A stretch of DNA of 64,000 nucleotides from Vicinamibacteria bacterium (GTDB taxonomy: Bacteria > Acidobacteriota > Vicinamibacteria > Fen-336). The notes under the pieces are model-generated. The model saw nothing but the letters and a program-made list of their open reading frames with translations, ran no database searches and was not told where the DNA came from. Position 1 is the first letter of the stretch. Every line of letters begins with the position of its first letter. A program made the position numbers and the translations under genes. Positions 20,583 to 29,789 of the stretch are shown in pieces. The stretch is taken from positions 27,399 to 91,398 of the forward strand of contig JAMPXO010000004.1 of NCBI GenBank assembly GCA_023701125.1, read 5' to 3'.

Positions 20583-20877
20583 CGGCTTCCCGGAACAGGT
20601 CGTAGTTCTGCTGGATGTAGAGGTCGTTGGGCTTCAGCTCCATCGCCTTCTCGTAGGCGGCGCGGGCCTTGTCGAACTCGCCCGACTGCTCGAGTGCGAT
20701 GGCGAGGTTGTTCAGCGCGCTCGGGTTGTCGGGCTCGTGGTTGGCGGCCTTCTCGAAGCGCAGTCGCGCCTCGCGCCACAGCCCCTTCTGGGCGACCTCG
20801 ATCCCGAACGCGATCTCCTGGTCGGCCGAAGGTCCGGCCGCCAGCAACAGCAGCACGAGCGGAAGCGGCGCGAGCAT
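20530..20877 (-). CDS. Small exported TPR protein, 115 aa
   Basis: Hydrophobic leader MLAPLPLVLLLLAAGPSA, then two tetratricopeptide repeats (GLWREARLRFEKAANHEPDN and GEFDKARAAYEKAMELKPND) and a basic C-terminus. The ATG at 20877 is chosen over one 30 bases upstream because an AGGAGG lies 10 bases before it and inside the longer version. It overlaps the following lipoprotein gene by 53 bases. Likely a periplasmic scaffold partner of the two downstream genes. Confidence 0.75.
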   Translation of the reverse strand: MLAPLPLVLLLLAAGPSADQEIAFGIEVAQKGLWREARLRFEKAANHEPDNPSALNNLAIALEQSGEFDKARAAYEKAMELKPNDLYIQQNYDLFREADDKRNRKARKAAESKTP

Positions 20878-21170
20878 GGACGATGCGCCTCCTCGAAAGT
20901 GGTTCATCTGGAGAGGTTGAGCCCCGAGTTTGCGATGTTACCTGAGGCTTCCGTCGAAGCAAGGCAGGTGCCACCACCCGTGCCGAAGCCCGGCGCCCGG
21001 GACCCGCCGCGGCCTGTTCGCGGCGACGGACAGGCTGTCCCTTCGCCGAGGGACACCCGCCGCCGGCCGTTGACGGACCTTCACAGGCCGACCGGCGCGC
21101 GACAATCGGGCGGTCCGGGCCGCCTCTCCCGCTCCCCGGCGCGGCGGGTGCGTCTTTCCCTGGAGGTGGC
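20878..21170. other. Divergent spacer before dprA with two hairpins
   Basis: 293 bases separating the TPR operon (minus) from dprA (plus). It contains two perfect 7-bp stems: CGCCGCG/CGCGGCG (21005-21025) and TGTCCCT/AGGGACA (21036-21055). No coding frame with gene-like features and no convincing -35/-10 pair was found, though promoters for both sides are expected here. Confidence 0.4.
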
Positions 21171-22223
21171 ATGCTCACGATCCTCGACGGTCTCGTCGTC
21201 TCCTTTCTGCCCGGCTTGCGGCCCGGGACAGCGCGCGCGGTCGCTCTCCGCGGGGCCGGCGAAGTCCTGGCCCACCCGGCGGAGCACCCGGACCTGTTGC
21301 CCCCCCGCGCGCGGGAGGCGCTCGGCTCCGGCGAGCCGCGGCGCCGGGCCGAGGCCGAACTGCGGCGGGCGGCCGCCGCCGGCGTCGAGCTGGTGCCCCT
21401 CGGCGACGCCTACCCCGCCTGGCTCGGCCGCACCGCCGATCCCCCGCCGGTGTTGTGGGTCCGCGGTCGCCTCGACCCCGCCGAGGGCGAGCGCTGCGTG
21501 GCCGTGGTCGGCTCCCGGGCCGCTTCTCCCGAGGGCCGGGCACTGGCCCGGGCCCTCGGTCGCGAGCTGGCAGCGGCGGGCCTGACGGTCGTCTCCGGGC
21601 TGGCCCGCGGCATCGACGGCAAGGCCCACCAGGGGGTGGTCGAGGTGGGGGGGCGCACGATTGCCGTCTTGGGTTCCGGCCTCGACCGGATGTACCCTGC
21701 GGAGCATGCGTCCCTTTCCGAGGCCTTGTTGCGTGCCGGAGGCGCCCTCGTCTGCGAGCGGCCGTTCGGCTCGCCGCCGGTGCCCGAGGCCTTCCCGCGC
21801 CGCAACCGCATCATCGCGGGCTGGGGCCGGGGCGTGGTCGTGGTCGAGGCCTCGTTGCGCAGTGGTGCCCTCGGCACCGCCCGCTGCGCGCTGGACGAGG
21901 GACGCGAGGTGATGGCCGTGCCGGGCCCGCCGAGTTGGCCCACCGCGGCCGGCACCAATGCCCTGATCCGGGACGGTGCCGTGCTGGTCCGTGACGCGGC
22001 GGACGTGGCGCTGGAGTTGGGTGTGGAGCTCCCCACCGCGGCCCCGGCGACCGGGGCCGACCCGGTGAGCGCGGCGCTGCGCTGCGACGCCCCCGCCCGG
22101 CTCGAAGAGCTGGCGGCCCGCAGCGGTCTCGAGCTGTCCGCCGTGCTCGCGCGGCTGACCGAGCTGGAATTTTCGGGGCGCGTCCGGCGACTGCCGGGCC
22201 CGCTCTTCGTGGCAACTTCTTAA
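21171..22223 (+). CDS. dprA: DNA-processing protein DprA
   Basis: 350 residues. In the family it protects incoming single-stranded DNA and loads RecA during transformation. The Rossmann-like core is clear: VAVVGSRAASPEGRALARALG, then VVSGLARGIDGKAHQG, then IAVLGSGLDRMYPAEH and FPRRNRIIAGWGRGVVVVEA. A C-terminal winged-helix-like segment ends the protein (LEELAARSGLELSAVLARLTELE). TGGAGGTGGC precedes the ATG. It starts the dprA-topA-trmFO-xer run, a conserved order. Confidence 0.95.
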   Translation: MLTILDGLVVSFLPGLRPGTARAVALRGAGEVLAHPAEHPDLLPPRAREALGSGEPRRRAEAELRRAAAAGVELVPLGDAYPAWLGRTADPPPVLWVRGRLDPAEGERCVAVVGSRAASPEGRALARALGRELAAAGLTVVSGLARGIDGKAHQGVVEVGGRTIAVLGSGLDRMYPAEHASLSEALLRAGGALVCERPFGSPPVPEAFPRRNRIIAGWGRGVVVVEASLRSGALGTARCALDEGREVMAVPGPPSWPTAAGTNALIRDGAVLVRDAADVALELGVELPTAAPATGADPVSAALRCDAPARLEELAARSGLELSAVLARLTELEFSGRVRRLPGPLFVATS

Positions 22224-22242
22224 TCGTTCCCCCAGGAGAGAC

Positions 22243-24747
22243 TTGGCCAAGAACCTCGTCATCGTCGAGTCGCCCGCCAAGGCGAAGACCATCAACAAGT
22301 ACCTGGGCAAGGACTTCCTGGTGAAGGCCTCGATGGGCCATGTCCGGGACCTGCCCAAGAACCCCAAGAAGAAGAAGGGCAAGGCCGCGGGCCGGGCCAT
22401 CGGCGGGGTCGAGATCGACAAGGGCTTCGCCGTCGAGTACGAGCCGCTCGAGAAGAAGAAGAAGGTCCTCGACGAGCTGAAGACGGCCGCCAAGGGCGCC
22501 GAGATGATCTACCTGGCGGGCGACCCGGACCGCGAGGGAGAGGCGATCTGCTGGCACCTGGCCGAGTCGCTCGGCGTCAAGGACAAGAAGAAGCTGCGCC
22601 GGGTGGTGTTCCACGAGATCACGAAGAAGGCGGTGCTGGCGGCGTTCGAGCACCCACGCGACATCGACGACAAGAAGGTCGACGCCCAGCAGACGCGGCG
22701 CATCCTCGACCGCCTGGTCGGCTACGGCATCAGCCCGATCCTGTGGGAGAAGGTGCGGCGCGGGCTCTCGGCCGGCCGCGTGCAGTCCGTCGCGCTGCGG
22801 CTGATCTGCGAGCGCGAGCGCGAGATCAAGGCCTTCGTGCCCGAGGAGTACTGGAGCGTGCTGGCCCAGCTCCAGGCGGAGCACCCGCCCGTGTTCCCCG
22901 CCAACCTGCTGCGCAAGCACGGCAAGCCGCTGGAGGTGACGAACGAGGCGCAGGCGGCGGAAGTCCGCCAGGAGCTCGAGGCCGCCACCTTCAAGGTCGC
23001 CAAGATCACCCAGAAGGAGCGCAAGCGCCACCCGGTGCCGCCGTTCATCACCAGCAAGCTGCAGCAGGAGGCGTTCAAGAAGCTGCGCTTCCCGGTCAAG
23101 CGCACGATGCAGGTGGCGCAGAAACTCTACGAGGGCATCGACGTCGGGCCCGAGGGCAGCGTCGGCCTGATCACCTACATGCGTACCGACTCGACCCGGG
23201 TCAGCGACGACGCGCTGGCCGCGGTGCGCGGCCACGTGGCCGCGACCTACGGCGAGGACTACCTGCCGGAGAAGCCGAACGTCTACAAGTCGAAGTCGAA
23301 CGCCCAGGACGCCCACGAGGCGATCCGGCCGACCGACCTGTCGAAGTCGCCCGAGGCGATCAAGCGCTACCTGGGCAAGGACGAGTTCGCCCTCTACCGG
23401 CTGATCTGGAACCGCTTCGTGGCCTCGCAGATGCGGCCGGCGATCTACGACGAGGTCGTGGTCGACGTCGAGGCCGCCGCCTACCTGCTGCGGGCCAAGG
23501 GCTCGACCCTGCGCTTCAAGGGCTTCCTCGCGGTCTACGAGGAGACCCCCGACGAGAAGCCCGAGCAGAAGCCGGCAGCCGAGGAGAAGGCGCCGCAGAC
23601 CGACGACACGGCGCCCGAAGAGGCCAGCACCGACCTGCCGCCGCTCGTCGAAGGCCAGCTGCTGAAGCTGCAGCAGCTCGACACCGACCAGCACTTCACC
23701 CAGCCGCCGCCGCGCTTCTCGGAGGCCGGCCTGGTCAAGGAACTCGAGGAGAACGGCATCGGTCGGCCTTCGACCTACGCCCAGATCCTGGCCACGATCG
23801 AGGCCCGCGACTACGTGGAGAAGCAGGAGGGCAAGTTCCGCCCGACCGAGATGGGCTTCCACGTCATCGACATGTTGATCCGCGACTTCGGCAACATCTT
23901 CAACGTGGAGTACACGGCGGAGCTGGAGAAGGAACTCGACGCGATCGAGGACGGCTCCGACAACCTGCTCAACACTCTCGGCAACTTCTGGAAGAAATTC
24001 GAGCTGGACCTGCCAGCGCCGGGACCGAAGCCGCCGAAGCCCGACGTGGTTCTCGTCCCCGGGGAAGTCTGCGAGAAATGCGGCTCGGGGATGGTCAAGA
24101 AGTGGGGCGGTGGCGGCCGGCCGTTCCTCGGTTGCTCGACCTATCCCGAGTGCAAGTCGACGAAGAAGATCGAGGGCGAGGAGAGCGGCTTCCCGCCGGT
24201 CGACCCCGAAGCCCTGGCCCTCAAGTGCTCGATCCACGACCAGCCGATGGCTCCGCGCTCGGGCCGCTTCGGCTACTTCATGGCCTGCACGCTCTACCCC
24301 GAGTGCAAGCAGACCCGCAAGCTGCTGCGCGGCAACGACGTCGACGGCACGCTCAAGCTCGAGCAGTTGCGCCAGATCGACGAGAACTGCCCCGACTGCG
24401 GCAAGCCGCTGGCGTGGCGGCGCGGTCGTTTCGGTCCGTTCATCGCCTGCTCCGACTACCCGGGCTGCAAGTACATCAAGAAGAAGGAAGCGATCGAGAT
24501 CGGCCTGCTGTGCCCCGCCTGCAACGAGGGCCAGGTCGTCGAGCGCAAGGGCCGCTGGGGCAAGTCGTTCTACGGCTGCCGGCGTTACCCGACCTGCACC
24601 TTCACGGCGTACCACAAGCCCGTCGCCGAGCCGTGCCCGTCGTGCGGCCGCGCCTACCTGCTCGAGAAGGAGACGAAGAAGGAGGGCCGGGTGCTGTTCT
24701 GCGACAACGAGGGCTGCGAGTTCAAGAAGACCACGGCCGCGGCGTGA
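22243..24747 (+). CDS. topA: DNA topoisomerase I
   Basis: 834 residues, type IA. Toprim domain: VIVESPAKAKTINKYLG at the start and LAGDPDREGEAICWHLAE (acidic Mg-binding residues). The active-site Tyr312 lies in GLITYMRTDSTRVS, with AHEAIRPTD after it. The C-terminal 220 residues hold five C4 zinc ribbons in a row (first Cys pairs CEKC, CSIH, CPDC, CPAC, CPSC), more than the three of the E. coli enzyme. TTG start with an AGGAGAG ribosome site. An acidic/Pro linker (about 430-465) interrupts the barrel. It relaxes negative supercoils. Confidence 0.96.
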   Translation: MAKNLVIVESPAKAKTINKYLGKDFLVKASMGHVRDLPKNPKKKKGKAAGRAIGGVEIDKGFAVEYEPLEKKKKVLDELKTAAKGAEMIYLAGDPDREGEAICWHLAESLGVKDKKKLRRVVFHEITKKAVLAAFEHPRDIDDKKVDAQQTRRILDRLVGYGISPILWEKVRRGLSAGRVQSVALRLICEREREIKAFVPEEYWSVLAQLQAEHPPVFPANLLRKHGKPLEVTNEAQAAEVRQELEAATFKVAKITQKERKRHPVPPFITSKLQQEAFKKLRFPVKRTMQVAQKLYEGIDVGPEGSVGLITYMRTDSTRVSDDALAAVRGHVAATYGEDYLPEKPNVYKSKSNAQDAHEAIRPTDLSKSPEAIKRYLGKDEFALYRLIWNRFVASQMRPAIYDEVVVDVEAAAYLLRAKGSTLRFKGFLAVYEETPDEKPEQKPAAEEKAPQTDDTAPEEASTDLPPLVEGQLLKLQQLDTDQHFTQPPPRFSEAGLVKELEENGIGRPSTYAQILATIEARDYVEKQEGKFRPTEMGFHVIDMLIRDFGNIFNVEYTAELEKELDAIEDGSDNLLNTLGNFWKKFELDLPAPGPKPPKPDVVLVPGEVCEKCGSGMVKKWGGGGRPFLGCSTYPECKSTKKIEGEESGFPPVDPEALALKCSIHDQPMAPRSGRFGYFMACTLYPECKQTRKLLRGNDVDGTLKLEQLRQIDENCPDCGKPLAWRRGRFGPFIACSDYPGCKYIKKKEAIEIGLLCPACNEGQVVERKGRWGKSFYGCRRYPTCTFTAYHKPVAEPCPSCGRAYLLEKETKKEGRVLFCDNEGCEFKKTTAAA

Positions 24748-26090
24748 ACCAGGTGGTCCCCCGCGCCACCATCGTGGGCGGCGGGCTCGCGGGCTGCGAG
24801 GCCGCGTGGCAGCTCGCCCGCCGCGGCGTCGCCTGCGACATCTTCGAAATGCGGCCGGTGCGCCCGACGCCGGTCCACCAGACGGCGGACTTCGGCGAGC
24901 TGGTGTGTTCGAACTCGCTGCGCGGCAACGACCTCGGCCAGGCCGCCGGGCTGCTCAAGGCGGAGATGCGGCGGCTCGACTCGCTGATCGTGCGCATCGC
25001 CGACTCGGTGCGGGTGCCGGCCGGCTCGGCGCTGGCGGTCGATCGCGAGCTGTTCGCGCGCCGGCTCACGGAGGCGGTCGAGGCGCTGCCCGGCATCCGC
25101 ATCCATCGCGAAGAGGTGACGGCGATTCCCGCCGGCGACGTCGTGATCCTCGCCACGGGCCCGCTGACGGCGCCCGCGCTGGCGGCTTCGATCCGCGCGT
25201 TCGTCGGCGCCGAGGCGCTCCACTTCTACGACGCGATCAGCCCGGTGGTCGAGGCCGACAGCCTCGACCTCACGAAGCTGTTCCGCGCCTCGCGCTACGG
25301 CAAGGGTGGCGGCGATGATTACCTCAACAGCCCGCTCGACGAGGCCCAGTACCGCGCCTTCCACGACGAACTGCGCAAGGCCGAGGTCGCCGAGGTCAAG
25401 GACTTCGAGAAGGAGTTCTTCTTCGAGGGCTGCCTGCCGATCGAGGTGATCGCCAGCCGCGGCCCCGACACGCTGGCCTTCGGCCCGATGAAACCGGTCG
25501 GCCTGACCGACCCGAAGACCGGCCGCCGCCCGTTCGCGGTCGTGCAGTTGCGCCAGGACGACCTGGCCGCGACCCACTTCTCGCTGGTCGGCTTCCAGAC
25601 CCACATCAAGTGGGGCGAGCAGAAGCGGATCTTCCGCACCCTGCCCGGGCTCGAGAACGCCGAGTTCGTGCGCTTCGGCATGATCCACCGCAACACCTAC
25701 GTGAACGCGCCGAAGGCACTGTCGCCGGTGTTCGAGACCAGGGCCCGGCCCGGCCTGTTCTTCGCCGGCCAGATGTCCGGGGTGGAGGGCTACGTCGAGT
25801 CCGCAGCCTCGGGCCTGATCGCCGGCATTGCCGCCGCCGCTCGCGCCCACGGCGAGGAGCCGCAGCCGTTCCCGGTCGAGACGGCCCACGGTGGCCTCGG
25901 CCGCTACATCTCGGGCAGCGACCCCGCCCACTACCAGCCGACCAACATCGCCTTCGGCCTGCTCCCCGAACTTCCGAGCCGGGTACGCGACAAGGCGAAG
26001 CGGCGGCTGGCCCAGGCCGAGCGCGCCCTGCGCGCGCTGGACGAGTTTCTGCCGCGGGTGGCGGCGGTTCCGTCCCCGGTCGGAGCGTGA
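24744..26090 (+). CDS. trmFO: tRNA (uracil-54-C5)-methyltransferase, folate/FAD-dependent
   Basis: 448 residues. The FAD-binding start TIVGGGLAGCEAAWQLARRG is followed by LVCSNSLRGNDLGQAAGLLK, the segment holding the TrmFO catalytic cysteine, and by SGVEGYVESAASGLIAG and YQPTNIAFGLLP near the C-terminus. It makes m5U54 in tRNA with methylene-THF. The GTG start overlaps the topA stop (GTGA), and the stop overlaps the recombinase start in the same way. Confidence 0.95.
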   Translation: MNQVVPRATIVGGGLAGCEAAWQLARRGVACDIFEMRPVRPTPVHQTADFGELVCSNSLRGNDLGQAAGLLKAEMRRLDSLIVRIADSVRVPAGSALAVDRELFARRLTEAVEALPGIRIHREEVTAIPAGDVVILATGPLTAPALAASIRAFVGAEALHFYDAISPVVEADSLDLTKLFRASRYGKGGGDDYLNSPLDEAQYRAFHDELRKAEVAEVKDFEKEFFFEGCLPIEVIASRGPDTLAFGPMKPVGLTDPKTGRRPFAVVQLRQDDLAATHFSLVGFQTHIKWGEQKRIFRTLPGLENAEFVRFGMIHRNTYVNAPKALSPVFETRARPGLFFAGQMSGVEGYVESAASGLIAGIAAAARAHGEEPQPFPVETAHGGLGRYISGSDPAHYQPTNIAFGLLPELPSRVRDKAKRRLAQAERALRALDEFLPRVAAVPSPVGA

Positions 26091-26989
26091 GCGCGGCCGT
26101 CCCCGACCTGCGCACCGCGATCCCGCTCTTCGCGCGCCACCTCGACCGCGAGCGCAACGCCTCGCCCCACACCGTGCGCGCCTACACCCGCGACCTCGAG
26201 CAGTTCGAGGCCTGGGCCAGCGCCGAATTGAAGCGGACCGTGACGCCGGCCGAGGTCGACCACCTCCTGGTCCGCTCGTTCCTGGCCCACCTCCACCACC
26301 ACGGCCTGAAGAAGGCCTCGTCGGCCCGCAAGCTGGCGACGCTGCGCACCTTCTTCCGCTTCCTCGCCCGCGAGGGCGTGGTCGAGCGCAACCCGGCCCG
26401 GGCGTTGCTGTCGCCGCGGCTGGAGAAGCGGCTCCCGGCGCAGCTCGAGGAGGGCGAAGCCGCGGCCCTCGTCGAGGTGCCCGGCGACGGCCCCGTCGCG
26501 GTGCGGGCGCGGGCGGTGCTGGAGTTGCTCTACGGAACGGGCATCCGCTGCGCCGAGTTGACCGGCCTCGATCTACCCGAGGTCGACATGGATAACCGCA
26601 TGGTCCGAGTTCTTGGCAAGGGCAGAAAAGAACGGGTCGTACCCTTCGGGCACGCGGCCCAGCGCGCCCTGGAGGCCTGGTTGCCGGTTCGGGAGAGTTG
26701 CCGGCCCCGGGAGGACGCCCTGTTCGTGACCCGCACGGGGCACCGGTTGTCGGATCGGGCGGTTCGGCGCCTTGTCGGCCAGAGAGTTCTGGCAATTTCA
26801 CTAGAAAAGCACGTCAGCCCCCACACCCTGCGCCACGCCTTTGCCACCCACCTGCTCCAACGCGGGGCGGACCTGCGGGCCATCCAGGAGCTGCTGGGGC
26901 ACGCCAGCCTGTCCACCACCCAGAAATACACCCACGTCAACGCGCGCCACATTCTGGAAATTTACAAGAAAGCACATCCGCGGGCGTGA
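26087..26989 (+). CDS. xerC: Tyrosine recombinase XerC/XerD type
   Basis: 300 residues: an N-terminal SAM-like core-binding domain (ASPHTVRAYTRDLEQF) and a catalytic domain with Arg154 in GTGIRCAEL, Lys178 in VLGKGRKERVV, the HTLRHAFATHLL box, LLGHASLSTTQKYTH and the nucleophile Tyr in QKYTH. It resolves chromosome dimers at dif in the family; no dif site is seen in the window. Position right after trmFO is the conserved XerC/CodV place. Codon use after about 26580 is visibly less GC-rich at third positions than its neighbours. Confidence 0.92.
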   Translation: MSAAVPDLRTAIPLFARHLDRERNASPHTVRAYTRDLEQFEAWASAELKRTVTPAEVDHLLVRSFLAHLHHHGLKKASSARKLATLRTFFRFLAREGVVERNPARALLSPRLEKRLPAQLEEGEAAALVEVPGDGPVAVRARAVLELLYGTGIRCAELTGLDLPEVDMDNRMVRVLGKGRKERVVPFGHAAQRALEAWLPVRESCRPREDALFVTRTGHRLSDRAVRRLVGQRVLAISLEKHVSPHTLRHAFATHLLQRGADLRAIQELLGHASLSTTQKYTHVNARHILEIYKKAHPRA

Positions 26990-27041
26990 AGGCCGGGTGC
27001 GACTCCCGAGCCCGTTGCTGCGTCTCATCTCTGTGAAGGCG

Positions 27042-27647
27042 ATGGGGTTCCCACCCACCGACGAAGAACTCGTCGCAGCCGTCCAGGGTGGGGACTCGTC
27101 CGCCTTCGACGAGTTGGTGCGGCGCTGGGAGCGGAGAATCCGCGGCGCCGTGTACCGGGTCGTGGGCTCGGAAGAGGAGGCGCGGGACGTGACCCAGGAG
27201 GCGTTCCTCAAGGCGTTTCGTGGGCTCGCAGGCTTCAAGAGCGAGGCGCGCTTTTCTTCCTGGCTGTACCAGATCGCGCTCAACCTCTCGCGCGACAAGC
27301 TGCGGCGGCGCAAGCTGCGCAACCACGCGAGCCTCGACGCGATGGAGGAGGACGGGCACGCCTCGCCCGCGCTCGTCTCGCGCGCGCCCGACGCCCACGC
27401 CCAGTTCCAGCGCAACGACCTCGCGCGGCGGGTCGCGGCGGCGGTGGCCGCGCTGCCCGACGACCAGCGCGAGGTGATCGTGCTCAAGGAGTATCAGGAC
27501 CTGACCTTCGTCGAGATCGCCGAGGTGCTCGAGCTGCCGGTGTCGACGGTCAAGACCCGGCTGTACCGGGGCCTCACCCTGCTGCGCGAGCGGCTCGAGC
27601 AGCAGGGCGTGGCCAGCTACGCGCGGGCCGGCCTGGCCCTGCTCTAG
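27042..27647 (+). CDS. ECF-type RNA polymerase sigma factor (with adjacent anti-sigma)
   Basis: 201 residues with region 2 (VVGSEEEARDVTQEAFLKAF, then FSSWLYQIALNLSRDKLRRR) and region 4 (LPDDQREVIVLKEYQDLTFV, then EIAEVLELPVSTVKTRLYR). An alternative GTG start lies 9 bases upstream. It is followed 4 bases later by a zinc-finger anti-sigma gene, the standard arrangement, so its activity is probably held at the membrane until a cell-envelope signal arrives. It lies between xerC and hslV, splitting an otherwise conserved gene order. Confidence 0.92.
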   Translation: MGFPPTDEELVAAVQGGDSSAFDELVRRWERRIRGAVYRVVGSEEEARDVTQEAFLKAFRGLAGFKSEARFSSWLYQIALNLSRDKLRRRKLRNHASLDAMEEDGHASPALVSRAPDAHAQFQRNDLARRVAAAVAALPDDQREVIVLKEYQDLTFVEIAEVLELPVSTVKTRLYRGLTLLRERLEQQGVASYARAGLALL

Positions 27648-27651
27648 GACG

Positions 27652-28329
27652 ATGAGAACTGCCATGACGGACTGTGAACGCTCCCGCGAAGACCTGATCG
27701 ACGTGCTCTACGGAGAAGCGGGCACCGACGCGCGGCTGCGCGCCCAGGCCCACCTCGCCGCCTGCCCCGCCTGCCGCGACGAGCACGAAGCACTGCGCCG
27801 CGTGCGCGCGGAGCTCCCGGCGTGGAAGCTGCCCGAGGTCCAGGCGCAGCCGCGTCGGCTGGGGATGCCGCCCGTGGCTCGCGCGGGACTGGCGCTGGCG
27901 GCCTGCCTGCTGCTGGCGCTGGGCGCGATCGTCGTCAGCGGCTCCGAGCTGCGCTACGAGGGCGGCGCGCTCTCCGTGCGCCTCGGTCGCCCGGCGGCGA
28001 GTCCCGACCTGGAGGCGCGGCTCCAGGCCCAGGAGCAGCGCCACCGCGACGAGATCGCCGCGCTGCGTACCACCCTCGTGGCCCCGACGGCCGCCGAGAG
28101 CCCGCTGCTGGCCGCCGTCGACGAACGCATCCGCGCCGCCGAGGCGCGCCAGGCCGTGCTGCTCTCGTCGAGCCTCGCCGACTTCGCCGAGAAGAACGAA
28201 ACCCAGCGTCGCTACGACCTCGCCCGCGTGTCGCAGGGCCTGTCGTATCTCGACCGCCGCACCGGTCGCCAACTCGCCCAGACCTCCGAGCTGATGGGCT
28301 ACGTGTTGCAGGCTTCAGACCAGCGATGA
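27652..28329 (+). CDS. Zinc-finger anti-sigma factor, membrane-anchored
   Basis: 225 residues. The N-terminal zf-HC2/ZAS motif has His34, Cys38 and Cys41 (HLAACPACRDE). One transmembrane helix (about 76-97) follows, and the rest is a charged, coiled-coil-prone periplasmic part (LEARLQAQEQRHRDEIAALR). The cytoplasmic domain is expected to bind the sigma factor encoded just upstream. An internal ATG at residue 5 is an alternative start. The stop overlaps the next gene (ATGA). Confidence 0.88.
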   Translation: MRTAMTDCERSREDLIDVLYGEAGTDARLRAQAHLAACPACRDEHEALRRVRAELPAWKLPEVQAQPRRLGMPPVARAGLALAACLLLALGAIVVSGSELRYEGGALSVRLGRPAASPDLEARLQAQEQRHRDEIAALRTTLVAPTAAESPLLAAVDERIRAAEARQAVLLSSSLADFAEKNETQRRYDLARVSQGLSYLDRRTGRQLAQTSELMGYVLQASDQR

Positions 28330-29342
28330 GAGCGATCCAGAAGACGATCCTCGCGCTCTGCGCCGCCGGCCCGCTGGCCGCGGCCCAGGCGCCGACACCG
28401 CCCACCACGCCGCCCCGCGACGAGCTCTCGGGGCTGGCCTCGGTGTTCGAGCAGGCGGTGCGCCAGAGCGCGCGCCCCGGCTTCCACTTCATGGCCATGG
28501 ACGCGCCGCGCAGCTTCTACCTGCCCGGTGTCGGGGCCGTGATCGTGCTCTCGCCGCGGGCGCTGCCGGCCGAGCGCCGGCCCGTGGTGCGGCGCAAGGT
28601 GGAAGCCGTGCCCTACGAGGCGGCGCTGCGCGAGCTGGAGGCGCGGCGGCGCGAGGCGCGCAGCCCCGAGGAGGAGCAGGCGCTGGCGCTGAGCATCGCC
28701 AACCTGCGCCGGCTGCAGCAGATGCACGCTCGCGACAGCCAGGAGCGCGCGCGACAGGAGGCGATGGTCGCGACCTTCGAGCGCGAGGCCGAGCGAGCCG
28801 TCGCGGTTCCCGCGCCGATGGTGGCCGACGTGCGCGAGCTGGAACGGCAGGTGCTCGCGATGCAGGAAGAGGCCGAGCAGGCGCGCCGCGAGGCGGAGGA
28901 GCGGCTCGAGCAACTGACCCACGAAGTGCGGCTGCGGATGCCGCCGGCGCCGCCGGAGGCGCCTGACCCGGCGGCACCGCCCGCCCCGCCCGCGCCGCCG
29001 TCCCCGGCCGCCGCACCCGTCGCGCCGCGGAGCCCCGCACCGTGGGCGTTCTGGTTCGAAGTCGAAGAAGTGACGGAGCGCCGCACGCCGGAGGCCACGA
29101 TCGCCGCGGTGCGACAGGCCCTGACCCGCGCGCTCGAGAACCAGGGCCCGCTGCTGACCGGCCTGCCGCCACAGGAGGGCATCGTGGTCGCGGTCGACCT
29201 CGTCTCCGGCGAGTGGTCGGGCCGCGCCCCGTCGCGGCGCACGCTGGTGGCCCGGGTCGCCAAGAAGGACCTCGACGCCCGCGCCGCCGGCAAGCTCGAC
29301 TCCGAGGGCTTCGCGAAGAAGGTCCAGCTCCTCGAGTATTGA
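28326..29342 (+). CDS. Exported coiled-coil protein of the ECF operon, 338 aa
   Basis: Signal peptide at about 1-21 (ending PLAAAQA). A long charged coiled-coil covers residues about 85-200 (ELEARRREARSPEEEQALAL, LERQVLAMQEEAEQARREAE), then a Pro/Ala-rich linker (about 205-240) and a C-terminal domain with ALTRALENQGPLLTGLPPQEG and TLVARVAKKDLDARA. I do not recognise a family. Overlap with the anti-sigma gene implies coupled translation, so it is likely a periplasmic partner or target of the sigma system. Confidence 0.75.
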   Translation: MRAIQKTILALCAAGPLAAAQAPTPPTTPPRDELSGLASVFEQAVRQSARPGFHFMAMDAPRSFYLPGVGAVIVLSPRALPAERRPVVRRKVEAVPYEAALRELEARRREARSPEEEQALALSIANLRRLQQMHARDSQERARQEAMVATFEREAERAVAVPAPMVADVRELERQVLAMQEEAEQARREAEERLEQLTHEVRLRMPPAPPEAPDPAAPPAPPAPPSPAAAPVAPRSPAPWAFWFEVEEVTERRTPEATIAAVRQALTRALENQGPLLTGLPPQEGIVVAVDLVSGEWSGRAPSRRTLVARVAKKDLDARAAGKLDSEGFAKKVQLLEY

Positions 29343-29362
29343 GGAGACGAAGATCGCCGCGA

Positions 29363-29755
29363 CTATCGCGAACGGCGGAGCAGCAGGGCGAGGGTGATCA
29401 GCGCCAGCGTGCCGTCGGTCGCCGCGAACAGCAGGAACGGGGCCGGCGAGGCGCGGGCGAAGTGGTCGTAGACGAACAGCGCGGCACCCAGCGCCTTGAC
29501 GAACACGCCGGCGACCCAGAAATAGCCGCGCCGCGCGACCACGTCGCCAGCGGCCCAGAAGTAGCCGAGCGCCAGCGTCACCGTAAACAGGCCGTTGAGC
29601 TGGGCGTTGATCACCGGCACCGGGTCGGGCGCGCCGAACAGCCGCGCCAGCGTCACCGGCATTGCGAGCAGCGGCAGCCCCAGCAGCAGGTCGTAGACCC
29701 CCGACACCCACGCCAGCGTCCGCAGCCCGGGTGCTCCCGACGTCTCCTCGCGCAC
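29363..29755 (-). CDS. Small integral membrane protein, 130 aa
   Basis: Four predicted transmembrane helices: [20 protein letters not shown] (14-33), [18 protein letters not shown] (53-70), [20 protein letters not shown] (78-97) and [19 protein letters not shown] (108-126). No catalytic motif or family recognised. The GTG start is near a TATACT-like box shared with the hslV side. It is convergent with the ECF operon (20-base gap) and divergent from hslV. Confidence 0.7.
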   Translation of the reverse strand: MREETSGAPGLRTLAWVSGVYDLLLGLPLLAMPVTLARLFGAPDPVPVINAQLNGLFTVTLALGYFWAAGDVVARRGYFWVAGVFVKALGAALFVYDHFARASPAPFLLFAATDGTLALITLALLLRRSR

Positions 29756-29789
29756 GCCCTATACTAGCCGCGCGTCCCCGGCGCACCCC

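Noticed and set aside
21811..24615. Minus-strand open frame of 934 codons opposite topA
   Set aside because: Antisense to a full-length TopA; no domain and biased composition.
26087..26989. Integrase of a prophage or integrative element
   Set aside because: Length, motifs and place after trmFO fit housekeeping XerC; no att sites or phage genes nearby.
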